Below, piece after piece: positions 37,631 to 46,450 of a stretch of DNA of 64,000 nucleotides. This stretch comes from Bacillus sp. PAMC26568. Lineage in GTDB: Bacteria; Bacillota; Bacilli; Bacillales; Bacillaceae. Positions within the stretch are counted from its first letter, which is position 1. Each line of letters opens with the position of its first letter. The stretch covers positions 2,108,001-2,172,000 of the forward strand of contig NZ_CP060137.1 in NCBI RefSeq assembly GCF_014235785.1, given 5' to 3'. The notes under the pieces were generated by a model that was not told the DNA's origin, searched no databases, and worked only from the letters and a program-made list of their open reading frames with translations. A program made the position numbers and the translations under genes.

Positions 37631-38453
37631 AGTAATCGCAATTGTTGTTGATGGTATGAGATATGACAAAGCATGTGAGGCTCTTGGATTTATTCAGCAT
37701 CTAGTTGAAACAAATCAGGCAGCACTTTACAAAGTAAAGTCGGAACTCCCAAGTCTTTCCCGTCCATTATATGAAGTGTTACTAACGGGTACACCGGCAT
37801 CAGTGAACGGAATTACGTCCAATCAGGCCGTTCGCTTATCTACTGAGAAAAGTCTCTTCCATCTTACGAAAGAAAACGGCTTAAGAAACGGAACGGTATC
37901 GTATTACTGGGTAAGCGAACTTTATAATCGCGCGCCATTCCATTTTATTGAAGATCGTGAGCAAGAGGATGAATCTCAGCCGATTCAATATGGAAAATTT
38001 TATTGGGATGATGACTATCCAGACAGTCATGTGTTAATGGATGCAGAAGCCTTGCGCAGAAAGCATGACCCGCACTTTTTATATATTCATCCGCTCGGTG
38101 TAGATGTAAAAGGAGAAATTTTCGGTTCGGAATCGAAAGAATATCGTGAACAAATCTTAAAAATGGGAAGCTTGCTGGCACAACTTTTGCCAATTTGGAT
38201 CAAAGAAGGTTACCACATTTTAATTACATCTGATCATGGAATGAGTGAATATGGCAACCATGGCGGCACAACTAATGGTGAGCGCGATGTCCCGCTCTTT
38301 ATCATTAGTCCAAAAGTTGAGCCTGGCGTTTACAGTGAAGTGATTCCGCAATTAGCTTTTGCACCGCTCGTTTGTGAACTTTTAAATATTGAGCCTTCCA
38401 ATAAAATGATTTCATATCAATTGCCAGGTCTGAAAGGAAAAATAATCCTTTAA
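37620..38453 (+). CDS. Alkaline-phosphatase-superfamily phosphodiesterase/phosphatase, cytosolic
   Basis: 277 residues without signal peptide. Metal site one begins at IAIVVDGMR (Asp11). SLSRPLYEVLLTG carries a candidate nucleophile (Ser47, two before the Pro, as in nucleotide pyrophosphatases). The GVDVKGEIFG stretch aligns with the usual DxxGHxxG but has Glu for the His. ITSDHGMSEYGNHGG supplies the Asp-His pair and the last His. Nucleotide pyrophosphatase and phosphonoacetate hydrolase share this fold. Placed between a binding protein and its permeases, it likely acts on the imported compound. Its start overlaps the previous stop by 11 bases. Confidence 0.82.
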   Translation: MSNKVIAIVVDGMRYDKACEALGFIQHLVETNQAALYKVKSELPSLSRPLYEVLLTGTPASVNGITSNQAVRLSTEKSLFHLTKENGLRNGTVSYYWVSELYNRAPFHFIEDREQEDESQPIQYGKFYWDDDYPDSHVLMDAEALRRKHDPHFLYIHPLGVDVKGEIFGSESKEYREQILKMGSLLAQLLPIWIKEGYHILITSDHGMSEYGNHGGTTNGERDVPLFIISPKVEPGVYSEVIPQLAFAPLVCELLNIEPSNKMISYQLPGLKGKIIL

Positions 38454-38569
38454 AAAAGGTACATTATTCAACTTTAAAATGAAGAATGAAGGTTGATTGG
38501 AATTGGTTTAGCGAACATACTGTTAAGCCAATTCCCAAATTGTTAGAGAACATTGAGGAGCGAGAAGTC

Positions 38570-39424
38570 TTGCGAAAAATAAAAAAACAAAAAATTTATT
38601 TATTAGCTCTTTTACTGCCATTTATTTTGTTTGTAATTGGATTTGAAATAGGACCCTTAGTGGCAATGATTAAAAATAGTTTTTATGCTGACGATGGAAT
38701 TCAAGTAACGATTAATCAATACATTACCATATTTAAAAGTGAATTTTACTTGCAAGCCATTCAAAATAGCCTTGTCATTTCCTTAGTTTCTGCTGTGACT
38801 TCTGTGATTATAGCTGTCGTTGCTGCCTATTCGTTTACAAAGTTCTCACAAAAAATACAAAATCGCCTGCTGATGATTACCAATATGACTTCGAACTTTG
38901 AGGGGATTCCCCTTTCATTTTCATATATTATTTTACTTGGAAACAATGGGTTGTTTACGCTGCTTTTTTCTATGATTGGCTGGGATGTGTTTGCAGATTT
39001 TAATTTATATTCATGGACGGGCCTCATTCTTGTTTATGTTTATTTTCAAATTCCGCTTGCTGTTATGCTCATCTACCCGTCTTATCAAGGAATTAAGAAA
39101 CAATGGAAAGAAGCCTCTTCATTATTAGGAGGGTCAACATTATCCTTTTGGCTTCACATTGGGATTCCAGTTCTATTGCCTAGTATTGTAGGTACATTCA
39201 GTATTTTGTTTGCTAATGCGATGGGAGCTTACGCTACAGCCTATGCATTGGTCGGCAGCAACTATAACTTATTGTCGTTGCAAATTGCTTCACTAGTTGC
39301 TAGTGACGTTGCATTAAAGCCTCAGCTAGGCAGTGCGATGGGAGTGCTTCTAGCAGCGACCATGATAGGGGCGATGTGGTTCAATGAACGAATGATGCGC
39401 CGCATTAGGAGGGATTTACGATGA
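38570..39424 (+). CDS. ABC transporter permease 1
   Basis: About 284 residues with six membrane helices. The first is LALLLPFILFVIGFEIGPLV after the short basic MRKIKKQK. The inner-membrane coupling EAA loop reads KKQWKEASSLLGGSTLSFWLHIGIPVLLPSIV. It belongs to the permease class that pairs with iron/phosphonate/polyamine binding proteins. Start: TTG 38570 has GAGGAG nine bases upstream and yields a normal N-terminus; ATG 38486 would add 28 odd residues and has a poor ribosome site. It overlaps the second permease by four bases (ATGA). Confidence 0.88.
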   Translation: MRKIKKQKIYLLALLLPFILFVIGFEIGPLVAMIKNSFYADDGIQVTINQYITIFKSEFYLQAIQNSLVISLVSAVTSVIIAVVAAYSFTKFSQKIQNRLLMITNMTSNFEGIPLSFSYIILLGNNGLFTLLFSMIGWDVFADFNLYSWTGLILVYVYFQIPLAVMLIYPSYQGIKKQWKEASSLLGGSTLSFWLHIGIPVLLPSIVGTFSILFANAMGAYATAYALVGSNYNLLSLQIASLVASDVALKPQLGSAMGVLLAATMIGAMWFNERMMRRIRRDLR

Positions 39425-40293
39425 AATCTTCATTGACTTTTCATAAAGTGCTGGTTGGATTACTAGTTATCTATTTATTAATTCCGCTAGTAGGAACATT
39501 TTTATTCTCGATTGCCGGTAAATGGGATCATACCATTTTGCCTGAGAGTTATACAATGAAATGGTATATTGAATTATTTCAAGATGAACGGTTTTATGAT
39601 GCTTTTCAACGAACGCTGTTTTTAATTGTCATGTCTGTCGGTCTTAGTGTTGTTATTATGATTCCGACTATTTTTATCATCACAGTATATTTCGCTAAAT
39701 GGGAAGGATTGCTGCAAGCAGCAGCTATGCTTCCTTATGGAATTCCTCCTATTGTTGGAGCTGTTGGATTAATCAAGGTATATTCAGATGGACCCATTCA
39801 AATTGCCGGAACACCTTGGATTTTAATTGGTGCTTATTTTATAACCATTCTGCCATTTATGTATCAAGGTATTCGCAACAGTCTTCGTACGGTTAATGCT
39901 GTGCAGCTTGTTGATGCAGCTGAATTACTGGGTGCTACAAAATTTCAGGCGTTTCGCACAGTGGTGTTTCCTAATATTATATCTGGGATTTTAGTGTCTA
40001 CCTTATTATCAGTCGCTCTTTTATTTAGTGAGTTTGCTTTTGCCAATTTGCTTGTTGGGGGCCGATTTGAAACCATTCAAATTTATCTTGCTGACAAATT
40101 AAACAGCAGCGGTCACTTAACAAGTGCAATTGTTATTACTTATTATTCAGTGATTTTACTTTTAACGGGGACTGTATTAAAACTTACATTTAGAAACGAA
40201 AAAAATCCTGTCGTGACAAATAAGAAGCGAATTCTTTTATTTTTTAAAAAACAACACCGTCATAAAAATACTGCTTTAGAAGGTGAAAAATAA
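39421..40293 (+). CDS. ABC transporter permease 2
   Basis: 290 residues, six predicted membrane helices. The EAA loop is VDAAELLGATKFQAFRTVVFPNIISGILVS. The sequence LPYGIPPIVGAVGLIKVYSDG and the long basic C-terminus (NEKNPVVTNKKRILLFFKKQHRHKN) are notable. With permease 1 it would form the heterodimeric channel of the importer. It overlaps the first permease by ATGA and the ATPase gene by TAATG, so translation of all three is coupled. Confidence 0.9.
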   Translation: MKSSLTFHKVLVGLLVIYLLIPLVGTFLFSIAGKWDHTILPESYTMKWYIELFQDERFYDAFQRTLFLIVMSVGLSVVIMIPTIFIITVYFAKWEGLLQAAAMLPYGIPPIVGAVGLIKVYSDGPIQIAGTPWILIGAYFITILPFMYQGIRNSLRTVNAVQLVDAAELLGATKFQAFRTVVFPNIISGILVSTLLSVALLFSEFAFANLLVGGRFETIQIYLADKLNSSGHLTSAIVITYYSVILLLTGTVLKLTFRNEKNPVVTNKKRILLFFKKQHRHKNTALEGEK

Positions 40294-41306
40294 TGAGCTA
40301 TGTAACCATCGATCAAGTGAGTAAGGGGTATGAAAATCAAGTCGTTTTAAACGATATTTCTATAACATTAATAAAAGGAGAATTTGCTACACTTCTTGGG
40401 CAAAGCGGATGCGGAAAAAGTACATTATTGCGTTCCATTGCGGGGCTTGAAGACGTTGATGCAGGAAGAATCTTAATTGATGGAAAAGATATTACTAATT
40501 TATCACCGCGTCAGCGTGAAGTCGGTATGGTGTTTCAGTCTTATGCACTTTTCCCAAATATGAGCGTTTTTGATAATATTGCTTACGGTCTTAAAATGAA
40601 GAAGGTAAAAAATAGTAAATCAAGAGTAAAAAAGATGATTGAGATGGTTGATTTAATAGGAAAAGAAGAGTCTTATCCTCATCAATTATCTGGCGGGCAA
40701 CAGCAGAGGGTTGCTCTTGCCCGTGCGCTTGTCATGGAGCCGAAAGTACTGCTTTTGGATGAGCCGTTAAGCGCATTGGATGCTAAAATCAGAAAAAGTT
40801 TGCAAAAAGAATTAAAGAGAATACAGAAAGAATTAAATATTACAACTATTTTTGTTACTCATGATCAGGAAGAAGCAATGACGATGTCTGATCGAATTTT
40901 TGTCATGAATAAAGGACAAGTTGTACAATCCGGTTCTCCATCAGAAATTTATACTTCTCCAGTCAATTCATTTGTTGCAAAATTTATCGGAAATTATAAT
41001 GTTTGTAATATGGAAGTTTTCCATAAACTTGTTCACAGTACAGAATTAAAGGGGAATGAAGTCGCCATACGTCCTGAAGTTTTACAATTAGTTTCTGTTG
41101 GTGAGGATAGCTTGGATTTACAAGAGAACTGGGGAATTAACGGGTTTATTAAAGATGTTTCAATGACAGGGAATGTTTTAAGATATGAAGTAGAAACAGA
41201 GGAGTCCGCTTTCCACGTAGACTATCTTCACCACCGTGAGAAAATGTTTGAGCAAGGAGCACGCGTTCATATTCTTGTACCGAAGAAAGAATGCATTATT
41301 TTATAA
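40293..41306 (+). CDS. ABC transporter ATPase of the same importer
   Basis: 337 residues. Walker A GQSGCGKST (residues 36-44), Q-loop VFQSYALFPNMSV, signature LSGGQQQRVALARAL, Walker B LLLDEPLSALD and the switch histidine VTHDQEEAMT. The C-terminal ~100 residues form a TOBE-like beta domain, as in MalK/PotA-type importers. The LFPNMSVFDNIAYGLKMKK stretch matches iron/polyamine/phosphonate-type ATPases. It overlaps permease 2 by one base and is followed 28 bases later by the DeoR-type regulator. Confidence 0.93.
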   Translation: MSYVTIDQVSKGYENQVVLNDISITLIKGEFATLLGQSGCGKSTLLRSIAGLEDVDAGRILIDGKDITNLSPRQREVGMVFQSYALFPNMSVFDNIAYGLKMKKVKNSKSRVKKMIEMVDLIGKEESYPHQLSGGQQQRVALARALVMEPKVLLLDEPLSALDAKIRKSLQKELKRIQKELNITTIFVTHDQEEAMTMSDRIFVMNKGQVVQSGSPSEIYTSPVNSFVAKFIGNYNVCNMEVFHKLVHSTELKGNEVAIRPEVLQLVSVGEDSLDLQENWGINGFIKDVSMTGNVLRYEVETEESAFHVDYLHHREKMFEQGARVHILVPKKECIIL

Positions 41307-41334
41307 ATTATTGATGAGTGTGGGAGGAAGAAAG

Positions 41335-42117
41335 ATGTCTGTTTTGCCAGAAGAAAGAAAGAATGAAATTTTAAAAGAACTGAACAAAATTGGAAAAGTA
41401 AAAGTTATGGAATTAGTTGATCAATTTAATGTTTCAGAGGAAACAATTCGACGCGATTTGATGATATTAGAGGAAAAAGGACTTTTAAAGAGGGTTTACG
41501 GCGGAGCGATTAAAACAGTCTTTGAATTTGAGGAGCCTCCATTCAAACAGCGTACAACGGTGAATCAAGATGCGAAAGTCAAGGTTGGGAAAAAGGCAGT
41601 TGAACTCATTTCTAACGGAGATGTGATTGCCATAGATGTAGGAACAACCATGCTTGAATTTGCGCAGTGTATTGAAAATAAAAAAGACATTACAATTTTA
41701 ACTAATTCTCTTCCTGTGTCGTCTTTGTTAACCGAATTGCTTAATCAAAATAAGTTTACAGGACAAATTCTATTACTGGGAGGACAAATTGATCCAAAAC
41801 ATCAATCTATATGCGGCGGTCTCACTGAACAAATGTTAAATCAATTTAATATTGATAAAGCGTTCATTTCAGCTGGCGGTGTTTCCATTCAAAGTGGGGT
41901 TAGTAATTATCATTTACATGAAACATTAGTTTCACGCAAGATGGTCGAGGTATCCAAGCAAGTTATATTGCTAACGGATTACTCTAAAATTGGTGTCGAC
42001 ACATTTTGTAAAGTTTGTCCTCTAGAAAAAGTCGATGTGATTGTCTGCGAGCAGCCATTTCCTGAGGAATGGAGAAATCATTCAAAATTAGAGGAAATCA
42101 ATTGGATTCAAGCATAG
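41335..42117 (+). CDS. DeoR/GlpR-family transcriptional regulator
   Basis: 260 residues from ATG 41335 (GGGAGGAAGAAAG). The winged helix at residues 1-60 is MSVLPEERKNEILKELNK followed by VSEETIRRDLMILEEKGLLKRVYGGA. The C-terminal DeoR sensor domain, a sugar-isomerase-like fold that normally binds a phosphorylated sugar, shows DVGTTMLEFAQ, TNSLPVSSLLTELL, LGGQIDPKHQSICGG and VILLTDYSKIG. Effectors of the family are usually phosphorylated intermediates, which suits a phosphatase-linked pathway. It sits inside the operon and probably binds the tandem repeats upstream of it. Confidence 0.9.
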   Translation: MSVLPEERKNEILKELNKIGKVKVMELVDQFNVSEETIRRDLMILEEKGLLKRVYGGAIKTVFEFEEPPFKQRTTVNQDAKVKVGKKAVELISNGDVIAIDVGTTMLEFAQCIENKKDITILTNSLPVSSLLTELLNQNKFTGQILLLGGQIDPKHQSICGGLTEQMLNQFNIDKAFISAGGVSIQSGVSNYHLHETLVSRKMVEVSKQVILLTDYSKIGVDTFCKVCPLEKVDVIVCEQPFPEEWRNHSKLEEINWIQA

Positions 42118-42246
42118 TCTATCCATAAAAGGACATATCGAGACGGAAGAGGGAGTTCTCTCTCTTTTTTGATAGATTTTTATTGATAGCAGGTAAAAAG
42201 CTAGAAAGAAAATTTAATAGATAGAATGAGAAAAGGAGCCAAAAGC

Positions 42247-43119
42247 ATGAGTTTCATTGCGATAGATTTAGACGGAACATTATTAAACGACCAGAATGAA
42301 ATTAGTGAAGAAAATATAAAGGCGATTCAATATGCCCAAGATAAAGGCTTTGAAGTAGTTATTTCAACAGGACGGGCTTATTTTGATGTTCAAACCATTT
42401 GTGAAAAAGCCGGGATTTCCCCATTTGTAATCGGGACAAATGGCGCGACCATTCATTCAAAAAGCGGAACGTGCATTTCTTCTATTACAATAACTAAAGA
42501 TCGTGTCGAATCTATTCTCCAATGGTTAGATGAACGGAATTATTATTACGAAGTGTATACTGATAAAGCTATTTATACTCTTAAAAAAGGAAGAGAACAT
42601 TTCCATAATGAGATTAAAAGTTTGAAAAGCGCAGATTTGAGTACAGATATGAAAGAATTAGTTGAAGTAGCAGAAAGGCAATTTGACCAGTTTGGATATG
42701 TTTTAGTAGAAAACTATCATGATATCTTAAAACAGGAGGAAGAATTCTATAATATTTTAGCATGTTCTTTTAATAAAAAGAAATTAGAGGAAGCATGGAA
42801 CCAATTCAAAAAGTTTGATGAGCTGATGGTTGTTTCATCTGCTGATCATAACATTGAAATGACTAGTAAAAGCGCTTCAAAAGGAACGGCCCTTGAAAAA
42901 TTGGCTTTCTCGATGAATGGCTCCTTAGAGCAAGCTATGGCAATTGGGGACAGCAACAATGATTTATCCATGTTCCAGAAAGTTGGATACAGCGTAGCAA
43001 TGGGAAATGCGAAAGATGTCATAAAAACGGTTTGTACAACGACAACCCTTAAAAATGATGAGAATGGGGTAGCTAATGCGATTTATCGATATATGGAGAA
43101 CTTCGTGGTTCAAAAATAA
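42247..43119 (+). CDS. Cof-type HAD phosphatase
   Basis: 290 residues from ATG 42247, with AAAAGGAG upstream. Motif I is FIAIDLDGTLLND (nucleophile Asp and general acid Asp), motif II STGRAYFD, motif III lysine in the KSASKGTALEK segment, motif IV AIGDSNNDLSMFQKVG. The C2-type cap lies between II and III. Cof-type HADs are soluble phosphatases of sugar phosphates and similar small molecules. Placed behind the DeoR-type regulator and before dsdA, it probably removes phosphate from an intermediate of the same pathway (inference). A hairpin at 42148-42171 lies upstream. Confidence 0.88.
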   Translation: MSFIAIDLDGTLLNDQNEISEENIKAIQYAQDKGFEVVISTGRAYFDVQTICEKAGISPFVIGTNGATIHSKSGTCISSITITKDRVESILQWLDERNYYYEVYTDKAIYTLKKGREHFHNEIKSLKSADLSTDMKELVEVAERQFDQFGYVLVENYHDILKQEEEFYNILACSFNKKKLEEAWNQFKKFDELMVVSSADHNIEMTSKSASKGTALEKLAFSMNGSLEQAMAIGDSNNDLSMFQKVGYSVAMGNAKDVIKTVCTTTTLKNDENGVANAIYRYMENFVVQK

Positions 43120-43177
43120 GTGTCATTTATTGCAGGGGCACAAGTATTAAAACGAGTTCCAATGGAGGAGAAGAGAG

Positions 43178-44518
43178 ATGAAAACGATTCAAGATTGGTT
43201 AAATGAATATCCTTTACTAAACGAGTTAGTTGCTGCAAAGGAAGTATTTTGGTCAAATCCTAAATATGAAGCATTTGAAACTGGATTAAAAAAACTACCG
43301 CTTAATGAGAAAGATGTAAAAGATGCCGAGGAAAGGTTAAAGCGTTTTGCTCCTTACATTGCTAAAGTTTTTCCTGAAACAAGAAAACGAAACGGAATCA
43401 TTGAATCTCCTATTGTACCCATCCCGGCGATGCATCAGCAGTTATCACGCTTGTATGAGCATCCATTAGAGGGGACATTTTTATTAAAATGTGACAGCCA
43501 CCTTCCCATTTCAGGTTCCATTAAAGCACGCGGTGGCATTTACGAAGTGTTGAAACACGCAGAAATGTTGGCACTTAAACATGGTTTATTAACGGTAAAT
43601 GATGATTATTCCATCCTTGATAGTGAAAAACTCAGAAACTTCTTTTCGCAATACTCAATTGCAGTAGGGTCTACAGGCAATCTGGGGTTAAGTATAGGTA
43701 TTATGAGTGCCAAATTAGGTTTTAAAGTAACGGTCCATATGTCTGCTGATGCAAAGAAATGGAAAAAAGATCTTCTTAAAAGCAAGGGAGCAACAGTTAT
43801 CGAATATAAGGAAGATTACAGCAAAGCTGTTGAAGAGGGCCGAAAGCAGGCGCATAGCGAACCGAACTGTTACTTCATTGATGACGAAAACTCACGCGAT
43901 TTATTTTTAGGCTATGCAGTGGCAGCAATTCGACTAAAAAAACAATTAGAAGATTTAAATGTAACTGTAGATGAAAACCATCCTCTATTTGTTTACCTTC
44001 CGTGCGGAGTAGGCGGTGGGCCGGGAGGAGTGGCTTTTGGTTTAAAACTAATGTATCAACATCGAGTACATTGTTTCTTTGCAGAGCCTACACATTCTCC
44101 ATGTATGTTACTTGGGCTAGTAACAGGGCTGCATGATAAAGTTTCAGTACAAGATTTTGGAATTGACAATATCACATCAGCAGACGGCCTTGCTGTCGGA
44201 AGGCCATCAGGATTCGTTGGTCGAACCATCGAGCCTTTATTAAGCGGAAGTTATACTGTAAGTGATAATGAATTATTTAAACTATTAAGCGCATTGGTTG
44301 ATACAGAAAACATTCACCTGGAGCCTTCCGCATTAGCCGGTGTAATCGGGCCGGTAAAGTTATGGACTGAGAAAGAAGGAAAAGAATACATACAAAATCA
44401 TAACTTAACAGATAAAATGAAAAATGCTGTACATCTCATGTGGGCTACCGGCGGAAGTATGGTTCCTAAAGAAATGATGAACGAATATTATAAAAAAGGA
44501 ATAACCCTATCACATTAA
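43178..44518 (+). CDS. dsdA: D-serine ammonia-lyase
   Basis: 446 residues, the length of the DsdA family (E. coli DsdA 442). It converts D-serine to pyruvate and ammonia with pyridoxal phosphate. The lysine for the cofactor is in [14 protein letters not shown] and the substrate/cofactor loop is [14 protein letters not shown]. The glycine-rich phosphate loop is [18 protein letters not shown]; the C-terminal [16 protein letters not shown] and WATGGSMVP are diagnostic. The gene follows the HAD gene on the same strand with AATGGAGGAGA upstream, so D-serine is a likely product of the cluster. A terminator follows. Confidence 0.95.
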   Translation: MKTIQDWLNEYPLLNELVAAKEVFWSNPKYEAFETGLKKLPLNEKDVKDAEERLKRFAPYIAKVFPETRKRNGIIESPIVPIPAMHQQLSRLYEHPLEGTFLLKCDSHLPISGSIKARGGIYEVLKHAEMLALKHGLLTVNDDYSILDSEKLRNFFSQYSIAVGSTGNLGLSIGIMSAKLGFKVTVHMSADAKKWKKDLLKSKGATVIEYKEDYSKAVEEGRKQAHSEPNCYFIDDENSRDLFLGYAVAAIRLKKQLEDLNVTVDENHPLFVYLPCGVGGGPGGVAFGLKLMYQHRVHCFFAEPTHSPCMLLGLVTGLHDKVSVQDFGIDNITSADGLAVGRPSGFVGRTIEPLLSGSYTVSDNELFKLLSALVDTENIHLEPSALAGVIGPVKLWTEKEGKEYIQNHNLTDKMKNAVHLMWATGGSMVPKEMMNEYYKKGITLSH

Positions 44519-44595
44519 TTGTTGTAGTTCCGATTTGAATTGTATTTCTAAACAAGGGAAATTAAATGACTAAAGATAGGAAGCAGATTTAAGAT

Positions 44596-44622
44596 AACTT
44601 CAGTTTTGAGCTGGAGTTTTTC
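44596..44622 (+). terminator. Terminator behind dsdA
   Basis: AACTTCAG and CTGGAGTT pair (one G-U) around a short loop, followed by TTTCTTTT. Confidence 0.7.
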
Positions 44623-44636
44623 TTTTGATTGCAGAT

Positions 44637-44687
44637 GTTTTGTAAAGAGGCCTTCGGGAAGGCATTCCGAAGGCCTCTTTACAAAAC
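44637..44687. repeat. Perfect 21-bp inverted repeat, 9-base loop
   Basis: Arms 44637-44657 and 44667-44687 are exact complements (core AAAGAGGCCTTCGG). It follows the dsdA terminator but is not followed by a T run, so a second terminator is only one option. Confidence 0.7.
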
Positions 44688-44940
44688 AAGTTTTTAACAT
44701 TTCAATACAATAATTACTTGTAATGTTCTGTTCAGTTCTTTATGCAAAAAATATTTGCTATTCACTTGCTATTCCTTGTTTGGGAATTGACAGCTTCGCT
44801 GGTACTGCCCGAAGAAGGGTATTTTCTCTTTATAAAAGAAAAGATCTTAAAAACGTTTTTTTTTATTTTTTTGATGAAAACAATCATGTTCAGAGAGTTT
44901 GAGATTTTCTGTACAAATAAGTTGGTAGCAATCCTTATAA

Positions 44941-45143
44941 AAAAATAAGGCTCTTTTCGCAAAGTTTGATGCTTTTAGAAAAAATAGTTGAAAACTTTAG
45001 TGGATTGCAGCGGAAGGCACTTGACTCCTGCGGGAAATAGAGGCTCCCATCCCTCCCCGCGGAAAGCAAGTGCCTGCAGCGGAAATCCACGGGTACAATG
45101 AATAACCAAAAACAACAATCAATGCGAAAACAGCCAAAAATAA
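44941..45143. mobile_element. MITE with IS1595-like ends and 8-bp target duplication
   Basis: The element spans 44949-45135 (187 bp). Ends are GGCTCTTTTCGCA and TGCGAAAACAGCC, an inverted repeat of 13 bp with one mismatch. AAAAATAA flanks both sides (44941-44948 and 45136-45143). The body holds a palindromic core (GTGGATTGCAGCGGAAGGCA ... GCAGCGGAAATCCAC) that I recognise as a very common Bacillus interspersed repeat. It encodes no protein. The remainder of the 44519-45414 gap (44700-44940, 45144-45340) shows nothing recognisable. Confidence 0.85.
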
Positions 45144-45348
45144 ATAAGAAAAGTTTAAGTCGAGAGCAGTGTCATATTCCGGATTTAATAAAGGGACAGA
45201 TTATTTAGTAAGGTTCCCAAATCAATTGTATATTGTTTCAGGCTTTCCGTATCCTGGACAAAATTGTATTCAATCATATCAACCATTCATGGTCTATTGA
45301 TTTTTCCATTCAAAAAATAATGCAGTTTCGCTTTAAATGTAAAGATTT

Positions 45349-45382
45349 GTTCATCCACTGTTCATATAGGAGGTTTATTCTA
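45349..45382 (+). promoter_or_regulatory. HssR-type direct repeat and promoter of hrtBA
   Basis: GTTCAT at 45349-45354 and again at 45360-45365, exactly 11 bp apart, match the two-half-site pattern bound by HssR upstream of hrtA in staphylococci (GTTCATATT repeats). A TATTCT -10 lies at 45376-45381, so the boxes cover the -35, as suits an activator. Confidence 0.65.
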
Positions 45383-45414
45383 AGGATGTAAAAAAGAGAT
45401 TGGAGGAATTAATT

Positions 45415-46449
45415 ATGAACATTGCGTGGAAAGAAATTAAAAAAAATAAAATAAAGTTTTTGATTTTAGGTTCAATTGTTTTTCTAATTAGCTTATTAAC
45501 GTTTATTATTTCTGGTTTGGCGAATGGATTATCACAAGACAATGCAGCATTAATTAAAGATTTACCAAACGGACAATTTTATATGAATGCAGATGCAGAC
45601 GAAACCTATAATCTGTCAAGAATAGATAGTAGTATCCAGAAAAAATTGTTAAACGAACATAACGATTCTACAGCACTATCAATTCAAATGGGTTTTTTGA
45701 ATGATAAGAATGGCAAACAACGAAGCGTTGCATTTGTCACCTCAACCAATTCAAAGTTGTTTAAGGATGTCAAAGACGGGGAGATCATACTAGATCGCTC
45801 AATGGAGGATAAAGGTATTAAAGTTGGAGATATTTTAACGAACAATCAATTTAGTGGCGAGTTTATTGTAAAAGGTTTTGTTGACCAAAAGAAATTCAGC
45901 CATGCACCTGTCGCTTTTATTAATATAGAGAACTACAAAGAAATTTATAGAGTAGAGGAAATGCAATTGGTTTTCGTACCTGGAAAGGATAAAGCACAAG
46001 AAGTAACTGAATTACAATCATTTTCTAAGAAACAATTTCTCAATACGATTCCAAGTTATAATGCAGAACAGATGACCCTTAATATGATTGTGTGGTTTTT
46101 ACTTGTGATTAGTGGAATGTTGTTCGCAATTTTCTTCTATATGATGAATGTCCAAAAAATTGGAATGTACGGCATATTAAAAGCTATCGGATTGAAAACA
46201 AGTGCCATATTCAAAATGATGTGGACACAAATGCTTTTTATTACAGCAATAGCACTTGGTTTATCTATGGCAATCAGTCAAGTTTTTAATTTGATTGCAC
46301 CTAAAGGAATGCCTTTCAGTTTATCCATTGAAACAACAACGCAATTGTCGCTAGTGTTTTTAATTATTGGATTTATTGGAGCTAGACTTTCAGGAATACA
46401 AATCAAAAAAGTTGACCCATTACGAGCGATTCAACAAGGAGTGATATAA
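45415..46449 (+). CDS. hrtB: Haem-efflux ABC permease
   Basis: 344 residues from ATG 45415 with TTGGAGGAATT upstream. One N-terminal helix (FLILGSIVFLISLLTFIISGL) is followed by a ~200-residue extracytoplasmic MacB-like domain. Three C-terminal helices of the FtsX type come next, starting near LNMIVWFLLVISGMLFAIFFYMMN, with YGILKAIGLKT and KKVDPLRAIQQG at the end. This matches HrtB of staphylococci and B. anthracis in length and order. HrtAB relieves haem toxicity by extracting haem from the membrane. Its ATPase partner follows after one base. Confidence 0.85.
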   Translation: MNIAWKEIKKNKIKFLILGSIVFLISLLTFIISGLANGLSQDNAALIKDLPNGQFYMNADADETYNLSRIDSSIQKKLLNEHNDSTALSIQMGFLNDKNGKQRSVAFVTSTNSKLFKDVKDGEIILDRSMEDKGIKVGDILTNNQFSGEFIVKGFVDQKKFSHAPVAFINIENYKEIYRVEEMQLVFVPGKDKAQEVTELQSFSKKQFLNTIPSYNAEQMTLNMIVWFLLVISGMLFAIFFYMMNVQKIGMYGILKAIGLKTSAIFKMMWTQMLFITAIALGLSMAISQVFNLIAPKGMPFSLSIETTTQLSLVFLIIGFIGARLSGIQIKKVDPLRAIQQGVI

Positions 46450-46450
46450 T

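Noticed and set aside
42247..43119. PhnX-type phosphonoacetaldehyde hydrolase in the ABC cluster
   Set aside because: Motifs and C2 cap are of the Cof-type HAD phosphatases, and no PhnW transaminase is present.
44742..44962. Overlapping short ORFs on both strands behind dsdA
   Set aside because: AT-rich, no ribosome site, and the two frames merely mirror each other.
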